This document shows, one piece after another, positions 24,301-31,920 of a DNA stretch of 32,004 nt. The notes below the pieces were generated by a model that did no database searches, had not been told where the DNA came from, and saw nothing but the letters and a program-made list of their open reading frames with translations. Source of the stretch: an uncultured Prevotellaceae bacterium (lineage in GTDB: Bacteria; Bacteroidota; Bacteroidia; Bacteroidales; Bacteroidaceae); NCBI GenBank assembly GCA_905202115.1, contig CAJKQZ010000006.1:1-32004 (forward strand), read 5' to 3'. Position 1 is the first letter of the stretch; every line of letters starts with the position of its first letter. The position numbers and the translations under genes were made by a program.

Positions 24301-24779
24301 ACGGTCCATTGATGAAAGAAGTTGCTGCTGCAATCAATGCAATGACGCAAGACGACATTAGACAATTGGAAAATAGTGGCGCATTCGTATTCGGACTTTC
24401 CGGAAAAGATGTGGAAATAAGCCTTTCAGAGGTAGAGGTTGTCAGTGAAGATATTCCCGGATGGACTGTTGCTAATGAAGGTAATCTGACTGTTGCTCTC
24501 GATTTAGAGATAACAGAGTCTTTGCGCCGTGAAGGTTTGGCCAGAGAGCTTGTAAAACATATTCAGAACTATCGTAAAACAAACGGTTTTGATATAACCG
24601 ACAGAATAGACGTTACTATAGAAAATTCAGAGGAACTTCGTGCCGTTTTAGATGAATATTCTCAGTATGTTTCTTCTCAGGTTTTGGCGAATTCACTGAC
24701 TATGATATCCGATAATGACGGCGAAGAATGGGATTTCGGTACTTTTAAGGCGAAAGTAGCTATAAAAAAATCCTTATGA
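21360..24779 (+). CDS. ileS: Isoleucyl-tRNA synthetase, type 2, with GxHH signature
   Basis: Class I synthetase charging tRNA-Ile, 1139 residues from the chosen ATG. The start of the catalytic domain reads PPSANGHPGIHHVLAR (49-64), where aligned enzymes such as that of Thermus thermophilus have HxGH; here the first and third residues are swapped to Gly57-Ile-His59-His60. The editing domain (TTPWTLASNTAL), the KMSKH loop (NGNKMSKHLGNAVDP) and the anticodon-binding domain follow. The C-terminus lacks the four-cysteine zinc finger of type 1 (E. coli-like) enzymes, which, with the length, indicates the eukaryote-like type 2. GxHH has been reported to give very high mupirocin resistance in another type 2 IleRS. 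Heads an operon with the next three genes. Confidence 0.97.
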   Translation: MNKKFKERTEFNLSQINKDVLAEWDENNIERRSISEREDCPQYTFYEGPPSANGHPGIHHVLARTIKDVVCRYKTMKGFCVPRKAGWDTHGLPVELGVERELGITKEDIGKTISIEEYNAHCRKNVMKYTAEWEDLSRKMGYWVDMAHPYITYENYYIESVWWLLGQMYKKGLVYKGYTIQPYSPAAGTGLSSHELSLPGCYRDVKDTTVTAQFRIVNPSEELSQWGVPYFLAWTTTPWTLASNTALCVGPNIDYVVVRTYNPYSGKPVTVILAEERLPAYLDVKGAYIPLENYKKGDKIIPYSVVSKCKGTELVGMCYEQLLPYVNPGEEAFRVIPGDYVTTEDGTGIVHIAPTFGADDAHVAKAAGIPPLMIVDKNGTERPLVDMQGRFYRLEDIDDTFVKEHMNADLYEAYAGRYVKNAYDESLKENDETLDVSICMDLKQNDKAFKIEKHVHSYPHCWRTDKPILYYPLDSWFIRSTAKKERMFELNGTIKWKPQSTGTGRFGKWLENLNDWNLSRSRFWGTPLPIWRSETGEEKCIESLQQLFDEIEISVKAGNMKSNPLKDKGFVPGNYSDENYHKIDLHRPYVDEIVLTSETGKPMKRELDLMDVWFDSGAMPFAQIHYPFENKSLIDEKKAFPADFIAEGVDQTRGWFFTLHAIATMICDSVSYKAVVSNGLVLDKNGNKMSKHLGNAVDPFGVIEKYGIDPIRWYMMTNSSPWDNLKFDENGVEETSRSFFGKLFQTYSFLAMYANVDVFCNSEPDIPKEERPELDRWILSELNTLVRNVDEAFNDFEPTRAGRLIETFTIDNLSNWFVRLSRKRFWGSAMSKDKLSAYQTLYTCLVTLSKLIAPVAPFFADRLYKDLVAVSEKNSKDSVHLTDFPVVDESLIDKKLEQRMELAQKITSMVLSLRKKEHIIVRQPLQKISIPAGDSFLREQILAVRQLILDEVNVKELDFVDGDNMLKKRVHPNFRIMGKKYGPLMKEVAAAINAMTQDDIRQLENSGAFVFGLSGKDVEISLSEVEVVSEDIPGWTVANEGNLTVALDLEITESLRREGLARELVKHIQNYRKTNGFDITDRIDVTIENSEELRAVLDEYSQYVSSQVLANSLTMISDNDGEEWDFGTFKAKVAIKKSL

Positions 24780-24861
24780 GTTAGGAGAACATCATAGTTT
24801 TAATTTTCTAATATATTGTAGGGATAAAAAACAAGTGTAAATATATAAATTAAATAGTAAA

Positions 24862-25248
24862 ATGGCAGAGAAAACACGATACAGTGATGAGGAACTTGCT
24901 GAGTTCAAAGAACTCATTCTAAAGAAGCTCGATGTCGCAAAACGCGAATACGATCAAATGATGGCTGTGCTGAAGAATCAGGCGGGGAATGATGTTACAG
25001 ACACTTCGCCAACGTTTAAAGTTCTTGAGGAAGGCTCGGCTACGCAGGAAAAGGAAGAACTGACGACGATGTGTGCGCGTCAGCAGAAATTCATTGTCGG
25101 ATTACAACACGCTCTTCTTCGTATAGAGAACAAAACCTATGGAATTTGTCGAGTTACAGGAAAATTAATTCCCAAAGAGCGTTTGCGTGCAGTTCCTCAT
25201 GCGACGTTGTCTATTGAGGCCAAGACGAACATGAATCGCAAAGGCTGA
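24862..25248 (+). CDS. DksA/TraR-family protein with degenerate zinc finger
   Basis: A 128-residue protein with a long N-terminal coiled-coil (about 8-90) and a short C-terminal zinc-finger remnant. The coiled-coil tip keeps the DxxD of DksA (Asp44, Asp47), the part that reaches into the RNA polymerase secondary channel. The C4 finger is reduced to CRVTGKLI...PHAT: only one cysteine of four survives, as in cysteine-poor DksA relatives. A role in transcription control is inferred from the family. In Bacteroidales it is regularly found between ileS and lspA, as here; lspA begins 7 bp after its stop. Confidence 0.88.
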   Translation: MAEKTRYSDEELAEFKELILKKLDVAKREYDQMMAVLKNQAGNDVTDTSPTFKVLEEGSATQEKEELTTMCARQQKFIVGLQHALLRIENKTYGICRVTGKLIPKERLRAVPHATLSIEAKTNMNRKG

Positions 25249-25255
25249 TTATATA

Positions 25256-25912
25256 GTGGGTTTTTCAAAGACAAAAAGCAATCTTGCTATATCACTGTGT
25301 GTAGCGGTTGCAATTGTTGTTCTTGACCAACTGATAAAATATGCCGTGAAGACAAATTTTTGTCTTCACGATTCATACGAGGTCACATCATGGATGTACA
25401 TATATTTTGTTGAGAACAGCGGAATGGCTTTCGGCATGAGTTTTATAGGTACAGCCTTTCTTACGATTGTACGTATAGCTCTTGTGGCCGTTATGGCATA
25501 CTATCTTTGCCGTATAGTCGTCCGACGTTACCCGACCGGGTATATAATATGTATTTCATTGGTGTTGGCCGGAGCGTTGGGCAACATTATAGACAATGCA
25601 TTTTACGGTCTGATATATAGTTTAAGCACCGAGTATGATGTGGCTGAACTTGTTCCATTTGGGCAGGGATATGGAAGTTTTATGTCAGGAAGAGTTGTGG
25701 ATATGTTTTATTTCCCGATAATTCAGACTTTTCTTCCTGATTGGATTCCCTTCTTTGGCGGGAGGTATTTTGTCTTTTTCAGTCCTGTATTTAATTTTGC
25801 GGATGCTTCTATAACCTGCGGATCGATAATTATAATTTTGTTTTATCGTAAATATCTGACTTCCATTAAAACGTTTGCTCTTAACGAGGCAGACATTGTA
25901 AGAAAAGAATAA
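25256..25912 (+). CDS. lspA: Lipoprotein signal peptidase (signal peptidase II)
   Basis: Inner-membrane aspartyl protease that removes signal peptides of prolipoproteins; 218 residues. Catalytic Asp149 (GRVVDMFYFP) and Asp183 (FNFADASI) are present, as are VLDQLIKY at 22-29 and NSGMAFG at 54-60. An insert of about 40 residues before the first Asp makes it longer than E. coli LspA (164), usual in this phylum. The start is GTG at 25256, 7 bp after the previous stop; no ATG in a better position exists. The next gene encodes a lipoprotein, a likely substrate. Confidence 0.95.
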   Translation: MGFSKTKSNLAISLCVAVAIVVLDQLIKYAVKTNFCLHDSYEVTSWMYIYFVENSGMAFGMSFIGTAFLTIVRIALVAVMAYYLCRIVVRRYPTGYIICISLVLAGALGNIIDNAFYGLIYSLSTEYDVAELVPFGQGYGSFMSGRVVDMFYFPIIQTFLPDWIPFFGGRYFVFFSPVFNFADASITCGSIIIILFYRKYLTSIKTFALNEADIVRKE

Positions 25913-25945
25913 GTAATCGAAGTAATTAAATCATAATGCTTTATT

Positions 25946-26887
25946 ATGGGTAGAGGCTTTTTCATAATGCTTTCTGTTGTCGTTTGTATTTCTTTGTTTT
26001 CATCGTGCAAAGTGAAAACTCCCAAAGGGATACTTTCTGAGAGCAATATGGAGAAGCTTTTATACGATTATCATCTGGCGCAGTCTTTGGCAGAGAATGG
26101 CGATAGTGTAGAATATCGGTTGCCTGTGTATACAGAATCCGTTCTTGCCAAATATAAATTGTTTCATGACGATTTCGAACGTTCCTTGAAATGGTATTCC
26201 CGTCATGCCGATGTGTTATATAAAATATATGACAGAATAAATCAGCGTCTTGATAACGAGGCTCAGATATTCGGAGTTTCATCTAACCGTTTGCTGGCTG
26301 ATAATTATATCAATGCTGCGACTTCGGGCGATACTGCAAATATCTGGAAGGGTGAGTCTACCGGCCTTTTGTTGCCTAAGATAGGACGTAATATTTTATC
26401 TTTCCGAATAATGGCAGACAGCATATTCAAACCAAAGGATAAGTTCGAGTGGTATTTCAACTCCATGTTTATATATCAGAAGGGAAAGAGAAATGCAGTG
26501 GCTGTCATGGCTGTAAGATACGAGAATGATTCTATAACATCTGTGCAGCAGCAGGTTTACGGCAATATGAAAAACTCTTTGGTTCTGTCGTCTGTAAATC
26601 TTCCGATAAAGCAGATAGAAGGATTCATTTATCTTGAGGAACCGATAGATACACCTGTGAAATTTTTGTTTTTGCGGGATATCGCTCTTATAAGAATGCG
26701 CGAAAAATCGAATAAGGACAGCGTTTCCGTGTCAAAACCGGACAGTCTGGTTGTCGATACGGAAGCCGAAAAGAAGAGGTTTATAGATTCTATACAGAAT
26801 ACGGCAAAAGAGAGTGATTCCGGCGACCATTTCCGCCCTGTTACAAGAGAAAGGGCAAGGCCTCACGAGAAGTTGTTGCCGAGATAG
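25946..26887 (+). CDS. DUF4296 lipoprotein
   Basis: A 313-residue predicted lipoprotein: short basic N-terminus, hydrophobic core and lipobox LFSSC with acylated Cys21. Residues about 25-115 match DUF4296 (SNMEKLLYDYHLAQSLA, ESVLAKYKLFHDDFERSLKWY). The remainder has no motif I recognise and ends in a charged, probably disordered tail. Function is unknown; the domain is confined to Bacteroidota and is linked with lspA, so it should be processed by the neighbouring peptidase. An alternative ATG at 25967 would shorten the signal's N-region. Confidence 0.85.
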   Translation: MGRGFFIMLSVVVCISLFSSCKVKTPKGILSESNMEKLLYDYHLAQSLAENGDSVEYRLPVYTESVLAKYKLFHDDFERSLKWYSRHADVLYKIYDRINQRLDNEAQIFGVSSNRLLADNYINAATSGDTANIWKGESTGLLLPKIGRNILSFRIMADSIFKPKDKFEWYFNSMFIYQKGKRNAVAVMAVRYENDSITSVQQQVYGNMKNSLVLSSVNLPIKQIEGFIYLEEPIDTPVKFLFLRDIALIRMREKSNKDSVSVSKPDSLVVDTEAEKKRFIDSIQNTAKESDSGDHFRPVTRERARPHEKLLPR

Positions 26888-26980
26888 CTGTGATTTTTCC
26901 TGTTTTTTGCTTTTTATTGAAGAATGTATTTAAAATACAGCATCGACAAGTAAAAAGCAAAGGATTGAAAAGGTAATAGG

Positions 26981-27022
26981 GAACCGACTAAAACACTTTT
27001 TTCGTTTTAGTCGGTTCTTTTA
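26981..27022. terminator. Bidirectional terminator after the ileS-lspA operon
   Basis: GAACCGACTAAAAC (26981-26994) pairs perfectly with 27004-27017 around a 9-base loop and is followed by TTTTA. It overlaps the stop codon of the minus-strand ferredoxin gene, so it can serve both convergent units. Confidence 0.9.
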
Positions 27023-27247
27023 TTGTGTTGGGTCATTTTCACTAAAAACATTCGCCGGACAACTGTTTATACACTTCTTGCAACCGATACAGTTCTCCCC
27101 ATTTCGAATGACAATGTGCTTGTGCCACAAAAAATGTACTTTACCAATGACATCGCGCGGGCAGTTGTCAATACATTTCCAACAGCTGATACAAAATTTT
27201 GGATTTATCCATATATATGGAGTACGGATACGTTGCTGTCTGTTCAT
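27020..27247 (-). CDS. Small 2[4Fe-4S] ferredoxin-like protein
   Basis: A 75-residue protein with two complete clusters of ligands: CISCWKCIDNCP (about 19-30) and CIGCKKCINSCP (about 53-64), each CxxCxxCxxxCP. It has a basic N-terminus and no signal peptide, so it is cytosolic. The spacing of about 34 residues between motifs is near that of dicluster ferredoxins, with an unusual aromatic/basic stretch (VHFLWHKHIVI) between them. It is monocistronic with its own promoter at 27356-27386. The redox partner is unknown. Confidence 0.85.
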   Translation of the reverse strand: MNRQQRIRTPYIWINPKFCISCWKCIDNCPRDVIGKVHFLWHKHIVIRNGENCIGCKKCINSCPANVFSENDPTQ

Positions 27248-27355
27248 TATATTTATGGTGTACTTGTTTGCTGAATGTTATGGGTGTGTAATGTGAACGT
27301 CGTTTCACTTATTTTTTATTTGTGTGATATTCAAAAGTTTGTTCATCTACAGAGC

Positions 27356-27386
27356 CAAAGATAGGGATATTTGTTGAATTTACAAA
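27356..27386 (-). promoter_or_regulatory. Promoter of the ferredoxin gene
   Basis: On the minus strand TTTG (27386-27383), exactly 19 bp, then TATCTTTG (27363-27356): full consensus. The leader to the ATG at 27247 is about 100 nt. No other signal is clear in 27248-27355. Confidence 0.82.
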
Positions 27387-27473
27387 ACATCGTGAATACG
27401 ACGCAAAGAACAATCATTTTATGTAACGAAATAGGTTTGGTGTAAAAAATGCGATACTTTTCCGGAAGAGTTT

Positions 27474-27640
27474 GCAGACAAAAACGGTCACTCGCCAAGT
27501 ACTTGATAATCAGCATGTGTATATGTAGCAAAAAATATGTCTGAGATATTTTAAAATATCTCAGACATATTTTCGATTACCTCCCTTGTATTTTCAATTA
27601 TCTGCGGGAAGTTTTTTACCACGAAAAAAAATATTTTTTC
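27474..27640 (+). repeat. Dispersed palindromic intergenic element, copy 6
   Basis: A full copy: invariant block from 27475, perfect 42-bp palindrome 27532-27573, CTGCGGGAAG from 27602, A8-TA-T6 tail ending at 27640. It lies upstream of the ferredoxin promoter and beyond the terminator of the minus-strand GDPD gene. Confidence 0.92.
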
Positions 27641-27698
27641 AAGAAGGGATACTGTAGATGATATTTGGCTTCTTTTCAAATAAATGCCAAATAAAGAA

Positions 27699-27738
27699 AC
27701 TTCCTCCAAAAGTCTTATGCTTAACTTTTGGAGGAAGT
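27699..27738 (-). terminator. Terminator of the LamG-GDPD operon
   Basis: ACTTCCTCCAAAAGT (27699-27713) pairs perfectly with 27724-27738 around a 10-base loop. On the minus strand the stem is followed by TTCTTTATTT, suiting the operon that ends at 27771. Confidence 0.88.
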
Positions 27739-27770
27739 CTATATTCTGGCTTTCTGATTTTAAAGAATTT

Positions 27771-30700
27771 TTATTCTTCTTCGGTAGAATAAAGTTTTCT
27801 TATTTTTTCAGCTTCAATAGGATAGTTGGTTGTTATGAAATCAATTCCTAAGTTGTTGGCTTCAATCATTTCTGCCGTTGTGTCGAGCGTCCAGACATTT
27901 GTTATCATTTCCAGATTGTGCGCTTCTTCAATCCATGTGGGATTGTTCTTATAGGCCGAGAGAGTGTAATCCAAACCTTTTATGCCTAAATCGTTGAGCT
28001 CTTGAGGCGATTTGTCACCATTAAGATATGCAACTATATTCGTGTCGTCAAGATCGGCGAGTTTCTTGCAGGCTTCTAAACTGAACGATATGTATTCTAC
28101 CTTGTCGTTGGCAAAAGCTTCCCAAACAGCATTGGTTGCAGCTTCTGCAGCTTCTTCGCTACGTTCTGCAGTAGAATGCGATTTGATTTCTATAATCAGC
28201 TTGGTAGTAACGTCGTCTCCTTCGAACAAAGCTAAAATGTCTTTCAATTCAGGAATGGTTTCACCATTTGAAAGTTTCAGATTCTTGCATTGTTCGTAAG
28301 TAGAGTTCTGTATTTCAACTCCATTCAGCGTAGGATCGTGATTAACCATTAAATGGCCGTCTGTTGTGAGCCAAACGTCAATCTCCGCACCGTAGAATTT
28401 ATTGTCGATCGCATTCTTGACAGCAGATACCGAGTTCTGTGCAGAGCCGGCGGTATTCCAAAATCCACGGTGGGCAATGACTTTCGCACCGGTGTGCATT
28501 GTTTCTACAATATTGATTTTTACGGGAGTTATATCTTGTATTTGTTCTCCGCGTTTAACCGATAAAAGATAGCGTCCGCTCTGGAAATCGGCAGGTAGTG
28601 TAATGCTTACGCCTTCGGTCGTAATCGTCGTTTCTAAAGTAGCCGAGGTGTTTTCACTGTTTAGTGCTGTAAGTATAATCTTGTCTCCGCTTTCAAAACC
28701 TTTGCCTTTAATGTCGTAGTTGCCGCCTGCAAGAACCTGCAGATTATCGTAGTAACTTACGCCGGATACTAATTCGGGAGCCTTTTCCTGTAATTCCTGA
28801 ACCTGTTTCCATAGTGCTTTTACCTGGGCTATATCCAGCGGGTCGTCGTAAACACGTGCAATAACAACGTCGCCGGTCCAGGCCTGTTCGCACCTGCTGT
28901 TTTGAGAGTCGCCGCCGATAGCAAACCAGCGTGCAACTTCGGGCGGGAAAGTATATGAACCTTGTGCGTCGACTGTACCGCGCAACTCACCATTGATGTA
29001 TACATATGCCTTTCCTTCTTCTTTATTCCATACGCCTACCATATGGTAATATTTTTTAGATTCAGGAATCATTCCCGAACTTGCCCAATGATAACCGCCT
29101 ACTGAAGTATTAGGTAAGAATGTCATCTGCGCATCGCTGCTGAGCATTAATCCCGTACCGCCGGATTGATGAGCCGAGAAGAATTTTGCTTCTACTTTTC
29201 GTATCTCACCTTCGTAGTCGCCCATGAATACAGCCTCTAAAGTGTGTCCGTCGGCAATAGCGTCAGAGAACTTTTGGTTTGTACCGTAATCAATGCGATA
29301 CCAGCCCGTAGCTACACCTGCCCAGGGATTATCGAAGCGTGCAACATAACGTTCGTAGGTGTTGTTGTAATAGGTGGTAAGTCCTTCGCCTGCATTGGTT
29401 ATGACTTCGTTTTGCATGGGTGAAATATCTTCAGCTGTTCCGTCTGCTTTGAATACGACGTCGAGCAAGTCTGCCTTAGGAGCCTCTACAATAGGAATCT
29501 GTTCCTCTTCTATAGCCTTTGCTACGGAGTCGTTTGCCGCTTTGGTCTGTGCGTTTATTTCATTCCAAAGGGCGGCAACATTGTGAGTGGTTAAAGGCTC
29601 GTCATAAATGCGGGCGCGCACTATTTCCCAGTTTCCGCCATTTTCTCCGTTTGATGTGTTTGCGTCGCAACCGATACCGAACCAGTTTGCTCCGTTGCTG
29701 GGGAATCTTAGTTCGCCGATAGCGTCTACGGTGTTTTTAAGTTCACCGTTAACATATATGTAAGCTTTGCCTTCTTCTTTGTTCCATACGCCCACTACAT
29801 GATAATATGTTTCTGGTTCGGGAACAACACCGCTTGTTGCCCATATCCAATTGCTGTTTCCGTTTGTAGAAACGTTCGGCAGGAATGTCATTTCGTTTTG
29901 TCGGCTACCGCTTTGTGTTGATATAAGGAATCCCGTTCCGCCTGCCTGATGAGAGGCGAACCATTTTGCTTCGGAATTAGATATAGGTGCTGTATAGGTG
30001 GCTTTGAATATGGCTTCGAGAGTATGTCCGTCGGCAAGTGCGTCTTTGAATGCCTGGTTGTTTGCGTAGTCTACTTTGAAATAAGTAGGAGCGTCTCCGA
30101 GTGAGCCGCCTGTGCCCCAGTTATTCTTTATTTTAGCAGCGTAGCTGTTGTAGTTGCCGTTGTAATATGTTGAAATCGTGTCTACAGGAGAAATGGTTTC
30201 TACTATATTTTTCATGGGTGATACATCAACGGCTGTTCCGTTTTTCTGGAATACAACGTCCAGCACATCAGCTTTTGGTGTCTCGGCCTTGTCGGCAATC
30301 TCTTCCCATAGAGCTTCTGCTTCATATTGATCCAATGCCTTGTCATATATGCGTTCGCGCACGATTGTCCAATTTCCGCTCTGAGCGCCGTTTGATGTGT
30401 TTGCGTCGCAGCCTATTCCGACCCACTGTGCCGCCAGATTACTTGGGAATTGGAATTCACCAGGGGCGTCTACCACATTTTTAAGTTCGCCGTTAACATA
30501 TATGTAAGCTTTTCCTTCTTCTTTATTCCATACGCCGATTAAGTGGTAGTATACTTCGGGCTGGGGAACTATGCCGCTGGTTGCCCAACGATAGTTTCCG
30601 CCGGTGTGGGGGAGGAATGTGAGTTCGTTTTTGCGTGTTCCGGATGTCGTGGTGATAAGGAAGCCGGTTCCGCCGCCTTCGTGCGCTCCGAACCATTTAG

Positions 30701-31259
30701 CTTCGCTGTTGGCGATAGGCGGAGTGTAGGAAGCCTTAAACAGGGTTTCAAGAGTATGGCCGTCGGCTATTCTTTCCTTGAAATAATCATTCATGGAATA
30801 GTCTACTTTGCAATAACTTGTCGGTGTGCCCGCCCATGTGTTGTCGAAGTGCGCTTCGTATGTCTGGTAAAGCTCATTGTATTTTACGTCGAGTTTGTCT
30901 TCGGGAGCGAACACTCTTACGTCGATTTCCATTTGTGACGCATCGTAAGCCTGGCCGTCTGCGGTGAATCTTACGTCCAACAAATCGGCAACAGGCGGGA
31001 GCATCGAATAGGTTATGCTGTCGATGTCGGCATACGGCGCGCTGTAAAGTTGTGTACCGTCTTTTTTATAAAGGCTTACTATGGTTTTATTTTCTTCAAG
31101 GGCTACGCTGTCGACCAATGCCGCGCTGGCTTTGTATACAACGGTATTGCCTTTGTATACGTACAGGTTCTTTTTATTGCTTTGGGCGTTTGCGTTTACA
31201 CTTAGTGCAAACATGCATACAATAACCCAAAATGTACTGAAAAAATGTGTCTTCTTCAT
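27771..31259 (-). CDS. Secreted protein with three LamG-like repeats and a glycerophosphodiesterase domain
   Basis: A 1162-residue exported protein. Order: signal peptide (about 1-25, ending VNANAQ), a short YVYKGNTVVY module, three LamG/concanavalin-like repeats (about 90-325, 330-590 and 595-820), an Ig/IPT-like linker (about 825-920) and a GDPD domain (about 925-1155). The GDPD has AHRGF with its His, AEIDVW (Glu and Asp metal ligands), NHDPT (second catalytic His) and IIEIKSH. Such enzymes cleave glycerophosphodiesters to glycerol 3-phosphate and an alcohol. The LamG repeats probably bind carbohydrate or protein. No C-terminal sorting domain is seen on it; the adjacent small protein has one. 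The substrate is unknown. Confidence 0.88.
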   Translation of the reverse strand: MKKTHFFSTFWVIVCMFALSVNANAQSNKKNLYVYKGNTVVYKASAALVDSVALEENKTIVSLYKKDGTQLYSAPYADIDSITYSMLPPVADLLDVRFTADGQAYDASQMEIDVRVFAPEDKLDVKYNELYQTYEAHFDNTWAGTPTSYCKVDYSMNDYFKERIADGHTLETLFKASYTPPIANSEAKWFGAHEGGGTGFLITTTSGTRKNELTFLPHTGGNYRWATSGIVPQPEVYYHLIGVWNKEEGKAYIYVNGELKNVVDAPGEFQFPSNLAAQWVGIGCDANTSNGAQSGNWTIVRERIYDKALDQYEAEALWEEIADKAETPKADVLDVVFQKNGTAVDVSPMKNIVETISPVDTISTYYNGNYNSYAAKIKNNWGTGGSLGDAPTYFKVDYANNQAFKDALADGHTLEAIFKATYTAPISNSEAKWFASHQAGGTGFLISTQSGSRQNEMTFLPNVSTNGNSNWIWATSGVVPEPETYYHVVGVWNKEEGKAYIYVNGELKNTVDAIGELRFPSNGANWFGIGCDANTSNGENGGNWEIVRARIYDEPLTTHNVAALWNEINAQTKAANDSVAKAIEEEQIPIVEAPKADLLDVVFKADGTAEDISPMQNEVITNAGEGLTTYYNNTYERYVARFDNPWAGVATGWYRIDYGTNQKFSDAIADGHTLEAVFMGDYEGEIRKVEAKFFSAHQSGGTGLMLSSDAQMTFLPNTSVGGYHWASSGMIPESKKYYHMVGVWNKEEGKAYVYINGELRGTVDAQGSYTFPPEVARWFAIGGDSQNSRCEQAWTGDVVIARVYDDPLDIAQVKALWKQVQELQEKAPELVSGVSYYDNLQVLAGGNYDIKGKGFESGDKIILTALNSENTSATLETTITTEGVSITLPADFQSGRYLLSVKRGEQIQDITPVKINIVETMHTGAKVIAHRGFWNTAGSAQNSVSAVKNAIDNKFYGAEIDVWLTTDGHLMVNHDPTLNGVEIQNSTYEQCKNLKLSNGETIPELKDILALFEGDDVTTKLIIEIKSHSTAERSEEAAEAATNAVWEAFANDKVEYISFSLEACKKLADLDDTNIVAYLNGDKSPQELNDLGIKGLDYTLSAYKNNPTWIEEAHNLEMITNVWTLDTTAEMIEANNLGIDFITTNYPIEAEKIRKLYSTEEE
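28800..30995 (-). repeat. Three tandem internal repeats coding for the LamG-like domains
   Basis: Three in-frame repeats of about 700-790 bp within one gene. The core coding GVWNKEEGKAY recurs near 29010-29040, 29770-29800 and 30510-30540 with nearly identical DNA. Repeats 1 and 2 (the pair nearer the N-terminus) are closest, sharing GIGCDANTSNG and SNSEAKWF; the third has diverged more. Confidence 0.85.
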
Positions 31260-31265
31260 AAGTCT

Positions 31266-31754
31266 TTACTTTTTGATTATTTTTTGGGTTGTTGTTTTGC
31301 CTCCGGTTTCTACTTTAATCAGATATATTCCGGTAGGATATTGAGAGATAGGAATGATTGAGGACTTGGCGCGAGGCTTGATCGTGTTCATTTTTACGCC
31401 TTCTACCGAATATATCTCAACACTCTGAATGGGGTCGGTGCTTTCAACAATTACCTCATTGCCCATAATTTTTATTACGGCGTTTTTACCGTTGACAACG
31501 TTCGTTATTCCTACAGACTGCTCACGGTCAAAGAAAGTAAAATAGTCAAGGTCGTTCAATGAGAACAGATTGCTGACTCCTGTATTGAGCAGAAAATCTA
31601 TGCCGGTTTCGCCAAATGTGATTTTCTGCACATTAGTTAATGTACTTACAGGCTTTATACCGTCGCCCTTGTAAACGTACACATCCTGAGCGGCTGCAGA
31701 GTTTCCGCAGTATGCCGCAAAGGCCAGTAAAATTGGAATGTGTAATTTCTTCAT
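31266..31754 (-). CDS. Small exported protein with type IX-like C-terminal sorting domain
   Basis: A 162-residue protein: signal peptide (about 1-22, ending SAAAQ), a YVYKGDGIKPVSTL module like that at the N-terminus of the next gene's product, and a C-terminal domain (about 85-162) of the type IX secretion kind, with VEIYSVEGVKMNTIKP, PISQYPTGIYLIKVETGG and the final KIIKK. Almost nothing lies between signal and sorting domain. It precedes the LamG-GDPD gene by 6 bp and must be co-transcribed. It may be a surface partner or anchor of that protein; this is inference. Confidence 0.8.
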   Translation of the reverse strand: MKKLHIPILLAFAAYCGNSAAAQDVYVYKGDGIKPVSTLTNVQKITFGETGIDFLLNTGVSNLFSLNDLDYFTFFDREQSVGITNVVNGKNAVIKIMGNEVIVESTDPIQSVEIYSVEGVKMNTIKPRAKSSIIPISQYPTGIYLIKVETGGKTTTQKIIKK

Positions 31755-31814
31755 AAATTAAAATTGTTTGTTAGACATGCTTTCATTAAATATATAATTA
31801 AAATATTCTGATGT

Positions 31815-31822
31815 CAAAGTTA
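31815..31822 (-). promoter_or_regulatory. Candidate promoter of the LamG-GDPD operon, -7 element
   Basis: On the minus strand TAACTTTG fits TAnnTTTG. The nearest TTTG (31842-31839) is 16 bp away, shorter than the usual 19, so the call is tentative. It lies about 60 bp before the ATG at 31754. Confidence 0.5.
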
Positions 31823-31920
31823 TAAATATAAATCAATGCAAAAAAGCACAAACAATTTTTAATCTCTAATTTCTTAAAAATTTAATATATTCTTAACAGA
31901 GTCGGTTGCCTATAGGTTTT

